Source of the DNA: JACWAE01 sp963847595
GTDB lineage: Bacteria; Chloroflexota; Dehalococcoidia; SZUA-161
DNA length: 64,000 nucleotides
Assembly (NCBI GenBank): GCA_963847595.1
Contig: CAWKAJ010000003.1
Span: forward strand, 332,528 to 396,527
Reading direction: 5' to 3'
The number at the start of each line of letters is the position of its first letter. Positions within the stretch are counted from its first letter, which is position 1. The notes under the pieces are model-generated. The model saw only the letters and a list, made by a program, of their open reading frames with translations, searched no databases and was not told the DNA's origin. A program made the position numbers and the translations under genes. Shown here piece after piece: positions 33,837-42,144 of the stretch.

Positions 33837-35033
33837 ATGGTGCAACCAGAGCAGGCTCTGTCGGGCGTTCGGGTGCTGGATTTGACCCATTACATCGCCG
33901 GGCCTTACTGCACCAAGATGCTGGCTGACTACGGCGCCGATGTAGTCAAGGTCGAGAAGCCAGGAGCGGGCGACGCTGCCAGGTCGCTGGGGCCCTTCCT
34001 CAACGACGAGCCTCATCTTGAGAAAAGCGGCCTCTTTCTATATCTCAACACCAATAAGAAAAGCATCACGCTCAACCTGAAAAGCGCTACCGGCGTGAGC
34101 ATTCTTAAGGAACTGGTCAAGCAGTCGGATATCCTGGTGGAGAACTTCAGCCCGCGGGTGATGCCCGGCCTGGGACTGGATTACAAAACCTTGAAGAAGA
34201 TAAACCCCGGCTTGGTGATGACCTCCATCTCGAACTTCGGGCAGACCGGCCCCTACCGGGACTACAAGGCGACAGACCTCAACATCTGGGGGCTCAGCGG
34301 CATTCTCTACGAGTGCGGCGAGCCTAATCGCGAGCCTCTGAAGATGGGCAACAATGTATCCGAGTATGTGGCCGGGCTCTATGCGGCACTGACTACATTG
34401 TCTGCTCTTTATTATCGGGACGAGGGTAGTGCGGGGCAACACATAGATGTACCGATGTGGGAATGCTTTCACACCATGCAGCCCTCAATGACGCTGGTGT
34501 ATTCCTATGCCGGGTTCATCAGGAAGAGGGCGGGGGTGCGTTTCCCCTGGGGCATTCTCCCATGCAAGGATGGTTTTATCGGGTTCTACCTGCCCACCCA
34601 GGTACACTGGGAATCGCTGTGCGCCCTAATGGAAATGCCCGAGCTGAGGGAGAAGCCCGAATATGAGACGCCGATGCTGCGCGAGGAGCGAAGAGAGGAA
34701 GTAACAGCCATCATAGTCTCCTGGCTCAAGGATAAGCGCATGGATGATGTGTTCCATGCCGCACAGGAGCTCAGGCTGCCTTTGACTATCGTCCCCAACC
34801 CGGAGCAGTTGCTGGATACGCCGCAGCACAAGGAGAGGAAGTACTTCGTTAAGATTGACCATCCTGAGACGGGCAAGCTCACCTATCCGGGTGCTCCCTT
34901 CAGGCTCGACGAGACGCCCTGGTACGCCGGGCGCGCCCCGCTGTTAGGCGAACACAATCGTGAGATTTACAGCAAACGGCTGGAATACGGTAAAGATGAT
35001 TTGGTGATATTGAAGGAAGAGGGCGTTATTTAA
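33837..35033 (+). CDS. CaiB/BaiF CoA-transferase, subunit with Glu at the catalytic position
   Basis: 398 residues of the family III CoA-transferases. N-terminal LSGVRVLDLTHYIAGPYCTK and FGQTGPYRDYKATD are the standard motifs. The position of the catalytic Asp (acyl-anhydride forming in this family) seems to be Glu176 (VSEYVAGL). It sits 11 bases before a second family member with Asp, so the two probably form a heterodimer with one active subunit. Acceptor is unknown. Ribosome site GAGGTGGA. Confidence 0.85.
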   Translation: MVQPEQALSGVRVLDLTHYIAGPYCTKMLADYGADVVKVEKPGAGDAARSLGPFLNDEPHLEKSGLFLYLNTNKKSITLNLKSATGVSILKELVKQSDILVENFSPRVMPGLGLDYKTLKKINPGLVMTSISNFGQTGPYRDYKATDLNIWGLSGILYECGEPNREPLKMGNNVSEYVAGLYAALTTLSALYYRDEGSAGQHIDVPMWECFHTMQPSMTLVYSYAGFIRKRAGVRFPWGILPCKDGFIGFYLPTQVHWESLCALMEMPELREKPEYETPMLREERREEVTAIIVSWLKDKRMDDVFHAAQELRLPLTIVPNPEQLLDTPQHKERKYFVKIDHPETGKLTYPGAPFRLDETPWYAGRAPLLGEHNREIYSKRLEYGKDDLVILKEEGVI

Positions 35034-35044
35034 GGGGGTTAGAT

Positions 35045-36334
35045 ATGGCTGAGTTACCGTTACAGGGCGTGAGGATAATAGATGCCTGCATCTACTGGGC
35101 AGGACCCATGGCCACCTCGCTGCTGGGGGATTTGGGCGCCGAGGTCATCAAAGTAGAGTCCATTCAACGCCTGGACCACCTCAGGCTGCTGGGCGGGTGG
35201 CCCAGTCCTGACGGATACGAATGGTCTGCCGTATTCAACGGCGTCAATCGAAACAAGTACGGCATCACCCTCAACCTGAATCATCCCAAGGGCAAAGAAA
35301 TCTTCAAGAAACTGGTGGAGATTGGAGATATAGTAGCCGAGAACTTCAGTCCCCGCGTGATGGAGAACTGGGGCTTATCTTACAAGGAACTGAAGAAGAT
35401 CAATTCCAAGATTATCATGCTCTCAATGCCCGGCTTCGGCACCACCGGCCCCTGGCGCAATTATGTCACCTTCGGACCCAATGTGGAGATGGTATCGGGT
35501 ATGCCTATCGTCAGCGGCTACAAAGACGGCCCGCCTATGATGACCGGCTATATCGCAGACCCGGCTGCCGGCTTGATGGGTGCAGTGGCTGTGATGATCG
35601 CCCTGCGGCGCCGTCAGAAGACGGGCAAGGGGCAGCATATCGACCTGTCGCAGATCGAGGCATTCACCGGCTTCATGGGTGGGCCAATCATGGACTACAC
35701 CATGAATAAGAGGATGCAGCCGCGCAGGGGAGACCGCCATCCTTCCTTCGCTCCGCATGGCGCATATCGCTGCAAAGGCGATGATGAATGGGTTACCATC
35801 ACCGTGTCCTCCGATGAGGAGTGGGGCAGGTTTTGTCAGGCCATGGGCGATCCTGCCTGGACTCGCCGGCCCAAGTTCTGCGACGCCCTGAGCCGCTATG
35901 AGAACCATGACGAACTGGACAGACTCATTGAAAAATGGACAATGCACCGCGGTAAGCGCGACGTCATGCAAATACTGCAGCAGGCGAACGTAGCTGCAGC
36001 ACCGGTCTTGAACTATGGAGAGGTTTTAAGCGACCCTCACATTGAGGCGAGAGGTTTCTTCGAGACAATAACCCGTTCTGTCACGGGAACTCATCCTTAC
36101 CCCGGCTTTCCCGTCAAGCTCTCACAGACCCCTGTTAGCATCCGTAAGCCAGCACCAACCCTGGGCCAGGACAATGAATATATCCTCAAAAAATACCTGG
36201 GCATGAAGAAAAAGGAGATCGCAAAGCTGGCCGAGGAGGAGATAATCGGCACCAAGCCGCAGGGATGGGCCTTCGGCATGGAAGCCGAGGAAGCGATCTC
36301 GAGGCTGAAGGACATTCATAACAAGGCGGAGTAA
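35045..36334 (+). CDS. CaiB/BaiF CoA-transferase, subunit with catalytic Asp
   Basis: 429 residues. Signature LQGVRIIDACIYWAGPM and FGTTGPWRNY. Catalytic Asp is Asp172 (YIADPAAGLMGA). An extended C-terminal region after 400 is usual for the family. It transfers CoA between carboxylic acids, so it would activate an acid without ATP. Together with the previous gene it forms an operon of the BbsE/BbsF-like two-subunit type. Confidence 0.9.
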   Translation: MAELPLQGVRIIDACIYWAGPMATSLLGDLGAEVIKVESIQRLDHLRLLGGWPSPDGYEWSAVFNGVNRNKYGITLNLNHPKGKEIFKKLVEIGDIVAENFSPRVMENWGLSYKELKKINSKIIMLSMPGFGTTGPWRNYVTFGPNVEMVSGMPIVSGYKDGPPMMTGYIADPAAGLMGAVAVMIALRRRQKTGKGQHIDLSQIEAFTGFMGGPIMDYTMNKRMQPRRGDRHPSFAPHGAYRCKGDDEWVTITVSSDEEWGRFCQAMGDPAWTRRPKFCDALSRYENHDELDRLIEKWTMHRGKRDVMQILQQANVAAAPVLNYGEVLSDPHIEARGFFETITRSVTGTHPYPGFPVKLSQTPVSIRKPAPTLGQDNEYILKKYLGMKKKEIAKLAEEEIIGTKPQGWAFGMEAEEAISRLKDIHNKAE

Positions 36335-36366
36335 CTGCAGTGAGGGAAGCTGGCTTTTCTCGATTC

Positions 36367-36395
36367 TTGAGACTAAAGTCACATACAAATATCCT
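36367..36395 (+). promoter_or_regulatory. Promoter candidate before the structured RNA/selenoprotein gene
   Basis: TTGAGA (36367-36372), 17 bases, TATCCT (36390-36395). It lies after the CoA-transferase stop at 36334 and upstream of the structured region. Confidence 0.45.
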
Positions 36396-36401
36396 GGCTA
36401 G

Positions 36402-36671
36402 CGATATTTTATAAGATAAAAGATAGGACAAGGAGGTGGGAACGGTTCTAAGATCAGGGCTCTTGCCAATGCGTAAAACCCAAGGAGAAGATGAACACCG
36501 GCAAGGGTTGAATAGGATCCCGAGCCCTTCAGGTTATTCAGACAATATAAAGGGCACCGATGAAGATGGTGACCAGGCAAGTTCAGACATTAGCTGAACG
36601 GAAGGGTAGTGGAGTTGAGATACGGTCTCTAAGTAAGAGAGAGCTTCTACTTCTTGAAGCGCTCTCTTTTT
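36402..36671 (+). ncRNA. Candidate structured RNA or attenuating leader
   Basis: About 270 bases between a promoter-like pair and an intrinsic terminator. Local stems: AAGGGTT/AGCCCTT (36503-36529) and GTTCAG/CTGAAC (36581-36599). The terminator GAGAGC...GCTCTC plus TTTTT ends at 36671. It sits 44 bases upstream of the selenoprotein ATG. I do not recognise a known RNA class. A 42-residue frame (36469-36597) crosses it without a ribosome site and is not convincing. Confidence 0.35.
36637..36671 (+). terminator. Intrinsic terminator upstream of the glutaredoxin selenoprotein gene
   Basis: GAGAGCTTC pairs with GAAG and GCTCTC (two-base bulge), then five T. Either it ends the CoA-transferase operon or it attenuates the next gene. 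The gene has its own ribosome site right after. Confidence 0.65.
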
Positions 36672-36714
36672 GCGCATTTGATTTATAGCAGCAAGGGTGT
36701 GGAGGAGGTGCATG

Positions 36715-37233
36715 ATGGACGTCAAGGTTTATGTCACACAGACTTGACCTTATTGTCATCAGGTCAAGAGGTTTCTTGGCGAGCGCGGTGTCAAATATGT
36801 TGAGCACGATGTATCCCGCGACCGGGCAGCGGCAGACGAGATGGTGCGCCTGACGGGGCAACTGGGCGTGCCGGTAACCGTCATCGATGGCCAGGTGGTG
36901 GTTGGCTTCGACAGGCCTCGCCTGGAGCAACTGCTCGCAAGTGGCGGCGGCCAGCGGCCTCATCTCGGGTTGAAGGTAGCGGATGCGAGCAAGGTGGCGC
37001 AGAGAACAGGCGGAGTGCCGGTATTCGGGGCACTGGTGGGAGCCGTGGCTCCGGGCTCATTGGGTGAGAGGGCTGGCTTGAAAAACGGCGATATAATCAC
37101 TGAGTTGAATCTGCGGCCGATACGCGGTGTGGACGACCTGGAGCGTGCCATGGGTGAGCTAACCCCTGGCGGCCGAGCGGCAATTGTCTACCTGCGAGGG
37201 CAGGAGACCTTAAGAGTGGAGATCGTGGTGTAA
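36715..37233 (+). CDS. Selenocysteine-containing glutaredoxin fused to a PDZ domain
   Basis: Reads through TGA at 36745-36747: M-D-V-K-V-Y-V-T-Q-T-U-P-Y-C. The glutaredoxin active site CPYC is thus U11-P-Y-C14. From there the frame is open to the stop at 37231-37233, 172 residues in all. Residues 1-75 form the thioredoxin-fold domain (cis-Pro region GVPVTVI near 51-57, then VGFDRPRLEQLL). Residues 83-172 match a PDZ domain (HLGLKVADASK, GSLGERAGLKNGDIIT and AMGELTPGG). The ATG at 36715 follows GGAGGAGG with six bases spacing. Without Sec decoding only the part from an internal Met at residue 43 would be called, a domain without active site. A glutaredoxin-like Sec site is known from other bacterial selenoproteins. 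Likely thiol-disulfide or peroxide reductase with peptide-binding PDZ. Confidence 0.75.
36763..36780 (+). promoter_or_regulatory. Bacterial SECIS-like hairpin
   Basis: GTCAAGA (36763-36769), loop GGTT (36770-36773), TCTTGGC (36774-36780): seven pairs, one of them U-G. The loop starts 23 bases after the TGA, with G as the first loop base. Bacterial SECIS models ask for an apical loop 16-37 bases downstream and an early G in the loop, so this fits. A competing hairpin TGACCT/AGGTCA (36745-36766) includes the TGA itself. Confidence 0.6.
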
Positions 37234-37325
37234 ACGAAGCATTACGTGGGAATTTCTAAGTAATCTTTCATGTCAATTTGCAATTGGCGCCACTGAGGAA
37301 CGAAAATAGTAGGCATCGCGAAGTA

Positions 37326-37352
37326 CTGAGATTCTTCGCTTTGCTCAGAATA
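37326..37352. repeat. Palindromic repeat at the recombinase 3' end
   Basis: CTGAGATTCTTCGCTTTGCT then CAGAATA. Same module as at 33781. The recombinase TGA stop (minus, 37345-37347) is inside it. Confidence 0.6.
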
Positions 37353-38895
37353 ACTGGTCGCCACCTACAACGTGGTAGCGCCATATGGAATAGGCGAACA
37401 GGGGGGCATACTCGGGTCTTGGCTTAACGGCGGCCAGCCTCCCCTCTCTCAATCGGACCTCCTCAAATACCTCTCTGGCCAACTCCCGGCGCTGCTCGGG
37501 GGTGACGCCAGGATGCTGCCAGAGAGCCGGCAGGTCCGAAAGTAGCCTGGCGGCTCTATCCAGGTTGGGACTCATCAGGGGCGCTCTGGCAGTCTCCAGG
37601 ACCCTCCTCTGCCTCTCCAGCGAGGCGTGCTCCGTCCGGAACTCCTCATCGGTGATGACTCCCCAGAGGTGTTGCTTCCTGAGGTTTGCCATGGCGCCCT
37701 CTATCCTCTTGACCTCCAGGCTGCAATCCGGCTGGGGGCCCTCGTTTGTCATGGCCCTGCTGACGGCTTCCTGCCAGCCGTCGTCCAATTTGATCTGGGA
37801 CAACACCCTATCGGCGAACTCCCCTTCCACCATTGGCGCCGATACCGATAGAGGCCTCATGCCACACCGGTGCCAGCTGTGGAACATCCGGGGATAGCTT
37901 CGGGGCTTGGAGATAGTCGATATACCGTGGAAGGGCCGGCCGCAGCCATCGCAGACCAGGACCCCCGTCAGGGGGTAGACCCGGTGCTGCCTGGAGGGCG
38001 GGCTGGGGTGTCCCGACCTGGCCTTCTCCGCCCTCTCCTTCTGGCACTCATGCCACAGGGTTTTGACCTCTTCCGGCACATCGTGGACTCCGTCCCTGAG
38101 CTCTTCATCCTGCTTACCTTTGTGGAAGTAGAACTTCCCCCCATAGAAGGGGTTGGCGACCACCTGGTTGATGGAGCTTTCGGTGAAGGGGTTGCCTTTG
38201 CTGGTCCTGCAGCCCTGGGCATTTAGGTGTTGGGCAAGGGTCTTGAAAGAATGGCGTCCACCAGCGTATTCCCGCAGCAGCGCCAGCAGGACCGGCATGG
38301 TTCTTTCATTGGGAGCCATGTAGGCCCCTCTGCCGCTGGGAGCCTTCACCGTCTTGTACCCCAGGGGCGCATGGCCCAGGGCGTGCCCTTTGGCCGCCTT
38401 CTCCGCCTTTCCCGCCCTGACGTAGCGGGAGAGGTTGCGGCTGTACTGCTCGTCCAGCGTCTCATTGATCCTCTCGCTGAGGAAGTCCCTGTCGCTGCCG
38501 CTGATGATGCCCTGGGAGACGAATACCACCGTCTTGCCCAGCCCCTGCATCTCCTCTTTGTAGCGAATGCACTCCGCCTGGTTCCTGCCGAACCGGGATG
38601 TGTGGTCCACCAGGAGCACATCGAAGAGGTCACGGCGGGCATCCTCGATGAACTGGCGGAACTCTTTTCTCCCGGCCACGCTCCTGCCGCTGACGAACTC
38701 GGTGTACCACCTCTGCCCCAGTATAAGGCCGTAGCTCTCTGCAAATCGCTGGATATTATGCCTCTGGATGTCGGGGCCGGAACCATCGCTTTGGTCAAGT
38801 GTGGAGTCCCTGACGTAGCCTTCAGTTCTAAGGCCCTTGAGATTCTCGAAGGTCAATCGGTGGCTCGTGCCTATCCCGGTCATTGCCATCTTCAT
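37345..38895 (-). CDS. Large serine recombinase
   Basis: 516 residues from the ATG at 38895, which has GGAGGTG six bases before; a longer frame from 38931 lacks support. Catalytic Ser31 is in YVRDST. The resolvase domain covers about 22-165 (DHTSRFGRNQAEC near the active site), the recombinase domain about 180-290, a zinc ribbon (CDGCGRPF ... C) about 330-370, and a coiled coil near 420-470. It integrates or excises a mobile element by site-specific recombination. The very end of the gene lies in an interspersed palindrome, suggesting the insertion point or a slightly altered C-terminus. Confidence 0.9.
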   Translation of the reverse strand: MKMAMTGIGTSHRLTFENLKGLRTEGYVRDSTLDQSDGSGPDIQRHNIQRFAESYGLILGQRWYTEFVSGRSVAGRKEFRQFIEDARRDLFDVLLVDHTSRFGRNQAECIRYKEEMQGLGKTVVFVSQGIISGSDRDFLSERINETLDEQYSRNLSRYVRAGKAEKAAKGHALGHAPLGYKTVKAPSGRGAYMAPNERTMPVLLALLREYAGGRHSFKTLAQHLNAQGCRTSKGNPFTESSINQVVANPFYGGKFYFHKGKQDEELRDGVHDVPEEVKTLWHECQKERAEKARSGHPSPPSRQHRVYPLTGVLVCDGCGRPFHGISTISKPRSYPRMFHSWHRCGMRPLSVSAPMVEGEFADRVLSQIKLDDGWQEAVSRAMTNEGPQPDCSLEVKRIEGAMANLRKQHLWGVITDEEFRTEHASLERQRRVLETARAPLMSPNLDRAARLLSDLPALWQHPGVTPEQRRELAREVFEEVRLREGRLAAVKPRPEYAPLFAYSIWRYHVVGGDQLF

Positions 38896-39058
38896 GATGC
38901 TCACCTCCGCGGCGTTTTCCTGTGCGGCCATTGTATACCCCGCGGCGCATGCCGGTCAACGCTTTCTCAGACCCGCACGGTGGCGGCTGGCCATGATCCT
39001 GCTCCCAGGCCAGAGCAGAGCGCAGCATATTCGTTAGAATCGCAGTCAGACGGTCCAC
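38828..39058 (-). CDS. Possible small gene upstream of the recombinase
   Basis: A 76-residue frame with GTG start, overlapping the recombinase start by 68 bases in another frame. It begins MDRLTAILTNMLRSALAWEQ (GTG read as Met), a helical start, then becomes Arg/Gly-rich. Many serine-recombinase elements carry small helper genes here, but no motif supports it. The rest of 38896-39229 shows nothing else. Confidence 0.3.
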   Translation of the reverse strand: MDRLTAILTNMLRSALAWEQDHGQPPPCGSEKALTGMRRGVYNGRTGKRRGGEHHEDGNDRDRHEPPIDLRESQGP

Positions 39059-39229
39059 GGCTAGGCCCCTGTATCCTTTGGCTGTGACCAGCCGTGACGG
39101 TCAGGGTCTCTGACAGCGAGAAGATGACTCAATAGAGTATCGAGGCGCACATCTCTGCTCATGAGGCCATTTTGGGGCATAGCTGAGGCTACCGCTAGTG
39201 GTCAAATTCGGGGAAGAAAAAAACGCAGG

Positions 39230-40441
39230 TCAGGGCCGGGGCTGCATTAGCTCTTCCAGCCGCTTCACCCCTCGCAAGGCATTCCGGCGGTCGAACCATT
39301 TGCCTTCTCGCTCCAGCTCATGCAGGGCCCGGTCAACCGGGAGAGAGCCCCGCTTCATTCTCTCCCACACCGGCAGGTAGGTGACGGGAAAGGTGAAAGG
39401 CCGTTTGGTAGAGGGTTTCAACCGTGCCTCCAGAACCTGGTACTCTTCCAGCGTGGGGTATCTTCCCGTCGATTCCTTGAACTGTTCCTGAGCAACCCGT
39501 TGCCGCCATCTCTCCTGCTCCGGCTCGATATAATCCTTCCAGATAGACTCCCAATCATCCGGGGTGGTAAATGCGTCAATGCCCTGGACAGTGATGCTGA
39601 GCGTGTGCACCGTCACGCCGCCGGGTGTATGCTGTGGTATAAACTCTACAGATGCCAGCAGCACCGGGACATCCAGCTTCTTGGGCGGCGGGTGAGGCAC
39701 CCTGGACCCCAGGTCGCCGGCATCGCTGGAGAACAGGTAGCGGCGCACCCGCCAGAACAGGCCGGGGGGCAGGCCATACCTGTCCAGGAGCACAGCGACA
39801 AAGCGGTGCAGGGGCAGGTCATCCTGATACTTGGGCGGGCGGCCCCAGAGAAACTCTGGCTCTCCTTCCAGCCATTCAGGGGCGAGGCTCGGCCTGAGCA
39901 CCGCGTCTTTGCCCGCAAGATAGGCGCGCAGGAAACAGGGTATGAAGCGCGGCAGCTCGGGACCAGTGTAGTCCGTGTTTCGCGCCCTGGCAGTATGAAT
40001 GGCCTCCCACGCATTGCTGAGAAGCCCCACGTCCAGGGGCGCCTGCTCCAGCCACCACCAGTGGGTCTTAGGGATGCGCCCCGGCGGAACCGGCTCTATC
40101 CCCGCCGCAGGCAGGTCCAGGACTCGCCGAACAGCAGCAGCGTCCTCGATAAAGTAGACGTTGTGAGGAAGCAGCCTTGCCCGAAGCCCGGCTTCGTAGC
40201 TGCTGTACCGGGCCAGGAAAGCACGCTTACTTCCCCGTGTTTTAAGTGAAACGGGCGGAGCCAGCAAGCCGGTCACATAGAAGCGATATAAGCCTTTAAC
40301 CTTGGCTTGCTCGATCTCGGCTTTCGCTGCGAGCTTCCTTTTCAGTGGCAGTCTCAGCAGAGCCTCAAGCTTACGCTTTCCCAGGTAGCTATACTCCCGC
40401 CGCAAATAATCATGCAATTGCTGCTGTGGATCGCTTGACAT
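39230..40441 (-). CDS. Unknown protein, cargo of the recombinase element
   Basis: 403 residues, ribosome site GGAGG at correct spacing. I recognise no family. It is basic at the N-terminus (MSSDPQQQLHDYLRREYSYL) and rich in Trp, Arg and Pro, with no signal peptide or membrane segment. A stretch with GRPPKYQDDLPLHRFVAVLL and a C-terminal helical part (EREGKWFDRRNALRGVKRLE) stand out. It is encoded in the same direction as the recombinase, 334 bases upstream of that gene's start, and probably travels with it. Confidence 0.6.
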   Translation of the reverse strand: MSSDPQQQLHDYLRREYSYLGKRKLEALLRLPLKRKLAAKAEIEQAKVKGLYRFYVTGLLAPPVSLKTRGSKRAFLARYSSYEAGLRARLLPHNVYFIEDAAAVRRVLDLPAAGIEPVPPGRIPKTHWWWLEQAPLDVGLLSNAWEAIHTARARNTDYTGPELPRFIPCFLRAYLAGKDAVLRPSLAPEWLEGEPEFLWGRPPKYQDDLPLHRFVAVLLDRYGLPPGLFWRVRRYLFSSDAGDLGSRVPHPPPKKLDVPVLLASVEFIPQHTPGGVTVHTLSITVQGIDAFTTPDDWESIWKDYIEPEQERWRQRVAQEQFKESTGRYPTLEEYQVLEARLKPSTKRPFTFPVTYLPVWERMKRGSLPVDRALHELEREGKWFDRRNALRGVKRLEELMQPRP

Positions 40442-41229
40442 GGTCTGCCTCCAGTTATGTTTACTCTATAATACACCTGCTATAGATCCGGCGCGAAGGC
40501 AACAACAATCTCGTCGCGGAGAGGGCGAGACCTGGAGAAGCCAGGGTAGATGGCTAGTCAACTAAAAGAGAGGATGCAGGGAAGGCATGAAAAAAGCCCC
40601 TGGCAGCTGTTCAAATCTCTGGCTCCAGTATTCAAAGAATCCCTCAGATGAGTGTTCATTTCTTCATCAAAACGTTCAAAGATTTTCTGTTTTCGACGCA
40701 AGTCAGAAATCAGAAAGGAGATACGCACCACCCACGCTTTGGAGTCGGGCCTTTCCCGCTGCTTCCCGGGTGTTTCCCAGCGTACAGAGGGATTAGACCG
40801 CTGTGAGCCAGCTCTACAGACTTATAATGATACGGGTATACAAGATAGGCAAGACACGGGAAATCGTATATCAACAGAGCGAAAGGGGTCAGATTTCGCC
40901 TATGGTAAACCACCATGGTAAACTAAATGGGAGACGGTATGGTAATCCATAGGGTAAGTTGTTATGGCAAAGGCTATCCACAAAGCACCAGCCCGAATAA
41001 GGTATGAGCAGAGCCACCCTACTGTGTCCTGTAGGCTTGACAGAGAAAGCTTCACCTCAACTACTGTCCGATCAGGTTATGGAGCAAATGACCATCCTGA
41101 ACTGCTTTGAGCCCTGTTTCAGTTAACTGCGGCTCAAGCCTCGCCATACTATAGGGATTTGCAAATCGGTTCATGCCGTGGCGTATAATGAAGGCGTATC
41201 CTCTGCTAGCAAGGCGAAAGGGCCGTGAC
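40442..41229. other. Intergenic region right of the recombinase element
   Basis: About 790 bases with no credible gene. It holds a direct repeat ATGGTAAAC spaced four bases apart (40902-40923), a third ATGGTAA nearby, and mixed low-complexity stretches. It may contain the right attachment site, but I cannot place it. The segment GTTCAAATC at 40608 looked tRNA-like but no cloverleaf forms. Confidence 0.4.
41159..41189 (+). promoter_or_regulatory. Promoter of the UPF0158 gene
   Basis: TTGCAA (41159-41164), 19 bases, consensus TATAAT (41184-41189). The -10 lies inside the longest possible frame, so the start downstream at 41230 is preferred. Confidence 0.5.
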
Positions 41230-41670
41230 GTGCAGAAAAAGAAGGCAGTAAATATAGACTTGGATGGGCTGTGCTCAGCGATGGAGGATAGCTCCTCCGA
41301 ACATGATTACTACCTTGACCTGAACACAGGCGAAATATTGTTTGTTTCAGACTACATGGATGACGAGGAAAGTAAGAGCCTGAGGAGTAGAATTGACGAA
41401 GAGCCTGACCACTATCAACGAATACCGAGAGTCGAATCGTACGAGGGCTATGAGGATATGGAGAATTTCACTGCCACTGTTGAAGACGAGTACCTCGCTG
41501 AGCTACTTGAAAGGGCACTAAATGGCAAGGGTGCCTTTCGCCGCTTCAAGGACGTTTTGCTTCGCTATCCTGAGGAGAGGGAGAAGTGGTTTCGTTTTAA
41601 GGGCGAGAGAATGCGGCGAAGAGCACTTGAATGGCTGGACGATATAGACACAGGTCCTATTGAAGACTGA
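41230..41670 (+). CDS. UPF0158 family protein
   Basis: 146 residues from the GTG at 41230 (GAAAGGG seven bases before). The family pattern is clear: DYYLDLNTGEILFVSD, YQRIPRVESYEGYEDMENF, GKGAFRRFKDVL and WFRFKGERMRRRALEWLDDI. Function is not established; the proteins are acidic and cytosolic. A longer frame starts at 41173 but overlaps the promoter. Confidence 0.85.
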   Translation: MQKKKAVNIDLDGLCSAMEDSSSEHDYYLDLNTGEILFVSDYMDDEESKSLRSRIDEEPDHYQRIPRVESYEGYEDMENFTATVEDEYLAELLERALNGKGAFRRFKDVLLRYPEEREKWFRFKGERMRRRALEWLDDIDTGPIED

Positions 41671-42144
41671 ATTGAACAAACACGATGTTCTGTGACCTTG
41701 GAATAACAATTCAAGCAAAAGTGACCTTACACATTTGCACGTTTGTTCAACCCCAGACTCTTGTCTGTGCAGGTGAAGGAAAACAAGGATACAATTGTAG
41801 AAATGATCACAATAGAGAATCTGATGTTAGGAGCTCCTGGGCATTATACTTGGCATTCCTCTCCCCTACATGCTTGTGGCATATTCCTTCTGTCTTGCAG
41901 ACCGATATGCTGTCTCACAGTCTGGTTATACTTCCGCGAATGTACCTGGAAGCTGTAGTAGTCATATTGATCATGGTTATTTCACAGATACCAGCGATTC
42001 GGCACTTGAACCATCTGAACTTGGCTACCGTATTAGATGAGCAAACAACGTAGGCCGTAAACACTGCAAAGCGCTGACTTTTCACAATGTGCAAGTGCTG
42101 CTTACCAACAGCTCTTCCATTAAGAAGTCTGAATAGGGCGGGTG
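41671..42144. other. Intergenic region with an inverted repeat
   Basis: 474 bases between convergent genes. TTGAACAAAC (41672-41681) is repeated inverted as GTTTGTTCAA (41741-41750), with two TGACCTT copies between them. This may act as a terminator region or protein site. No gene or RNA class was recognised. Confidence 0.35.

Noticed and set aside
36469..36597. 42-residue frame in the structured region
   Set aside because: No ribosome site, hydrophilic random-looking composition, and it overlaps hairpins.
36745..36747. TGA as a disabling nonsense mutation in a pseudogene
   Set aside because: The rest of the frame is intact, and the codon sits exactly at the redox Cys position with a hairpin behind it.
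38227..39087. Long plus-strand frame opposite the recombinase
   Set aside because: GC-rich shadow of a clearly real gene; no motif, no ribosome site.
39320..40249. 309-codon plus-strand frame opposite the cargo gene
   Set aside because: Shadow frame; Arg/Pro-rich and without any conserved feature, while the other strand has a good start.
40600..40635. tRNA-like GTTCAAATC followed by CTGGCTCCA
   Set aside because: No matching T-stem, anticodon arm or acceptor stem could be formed upstream.
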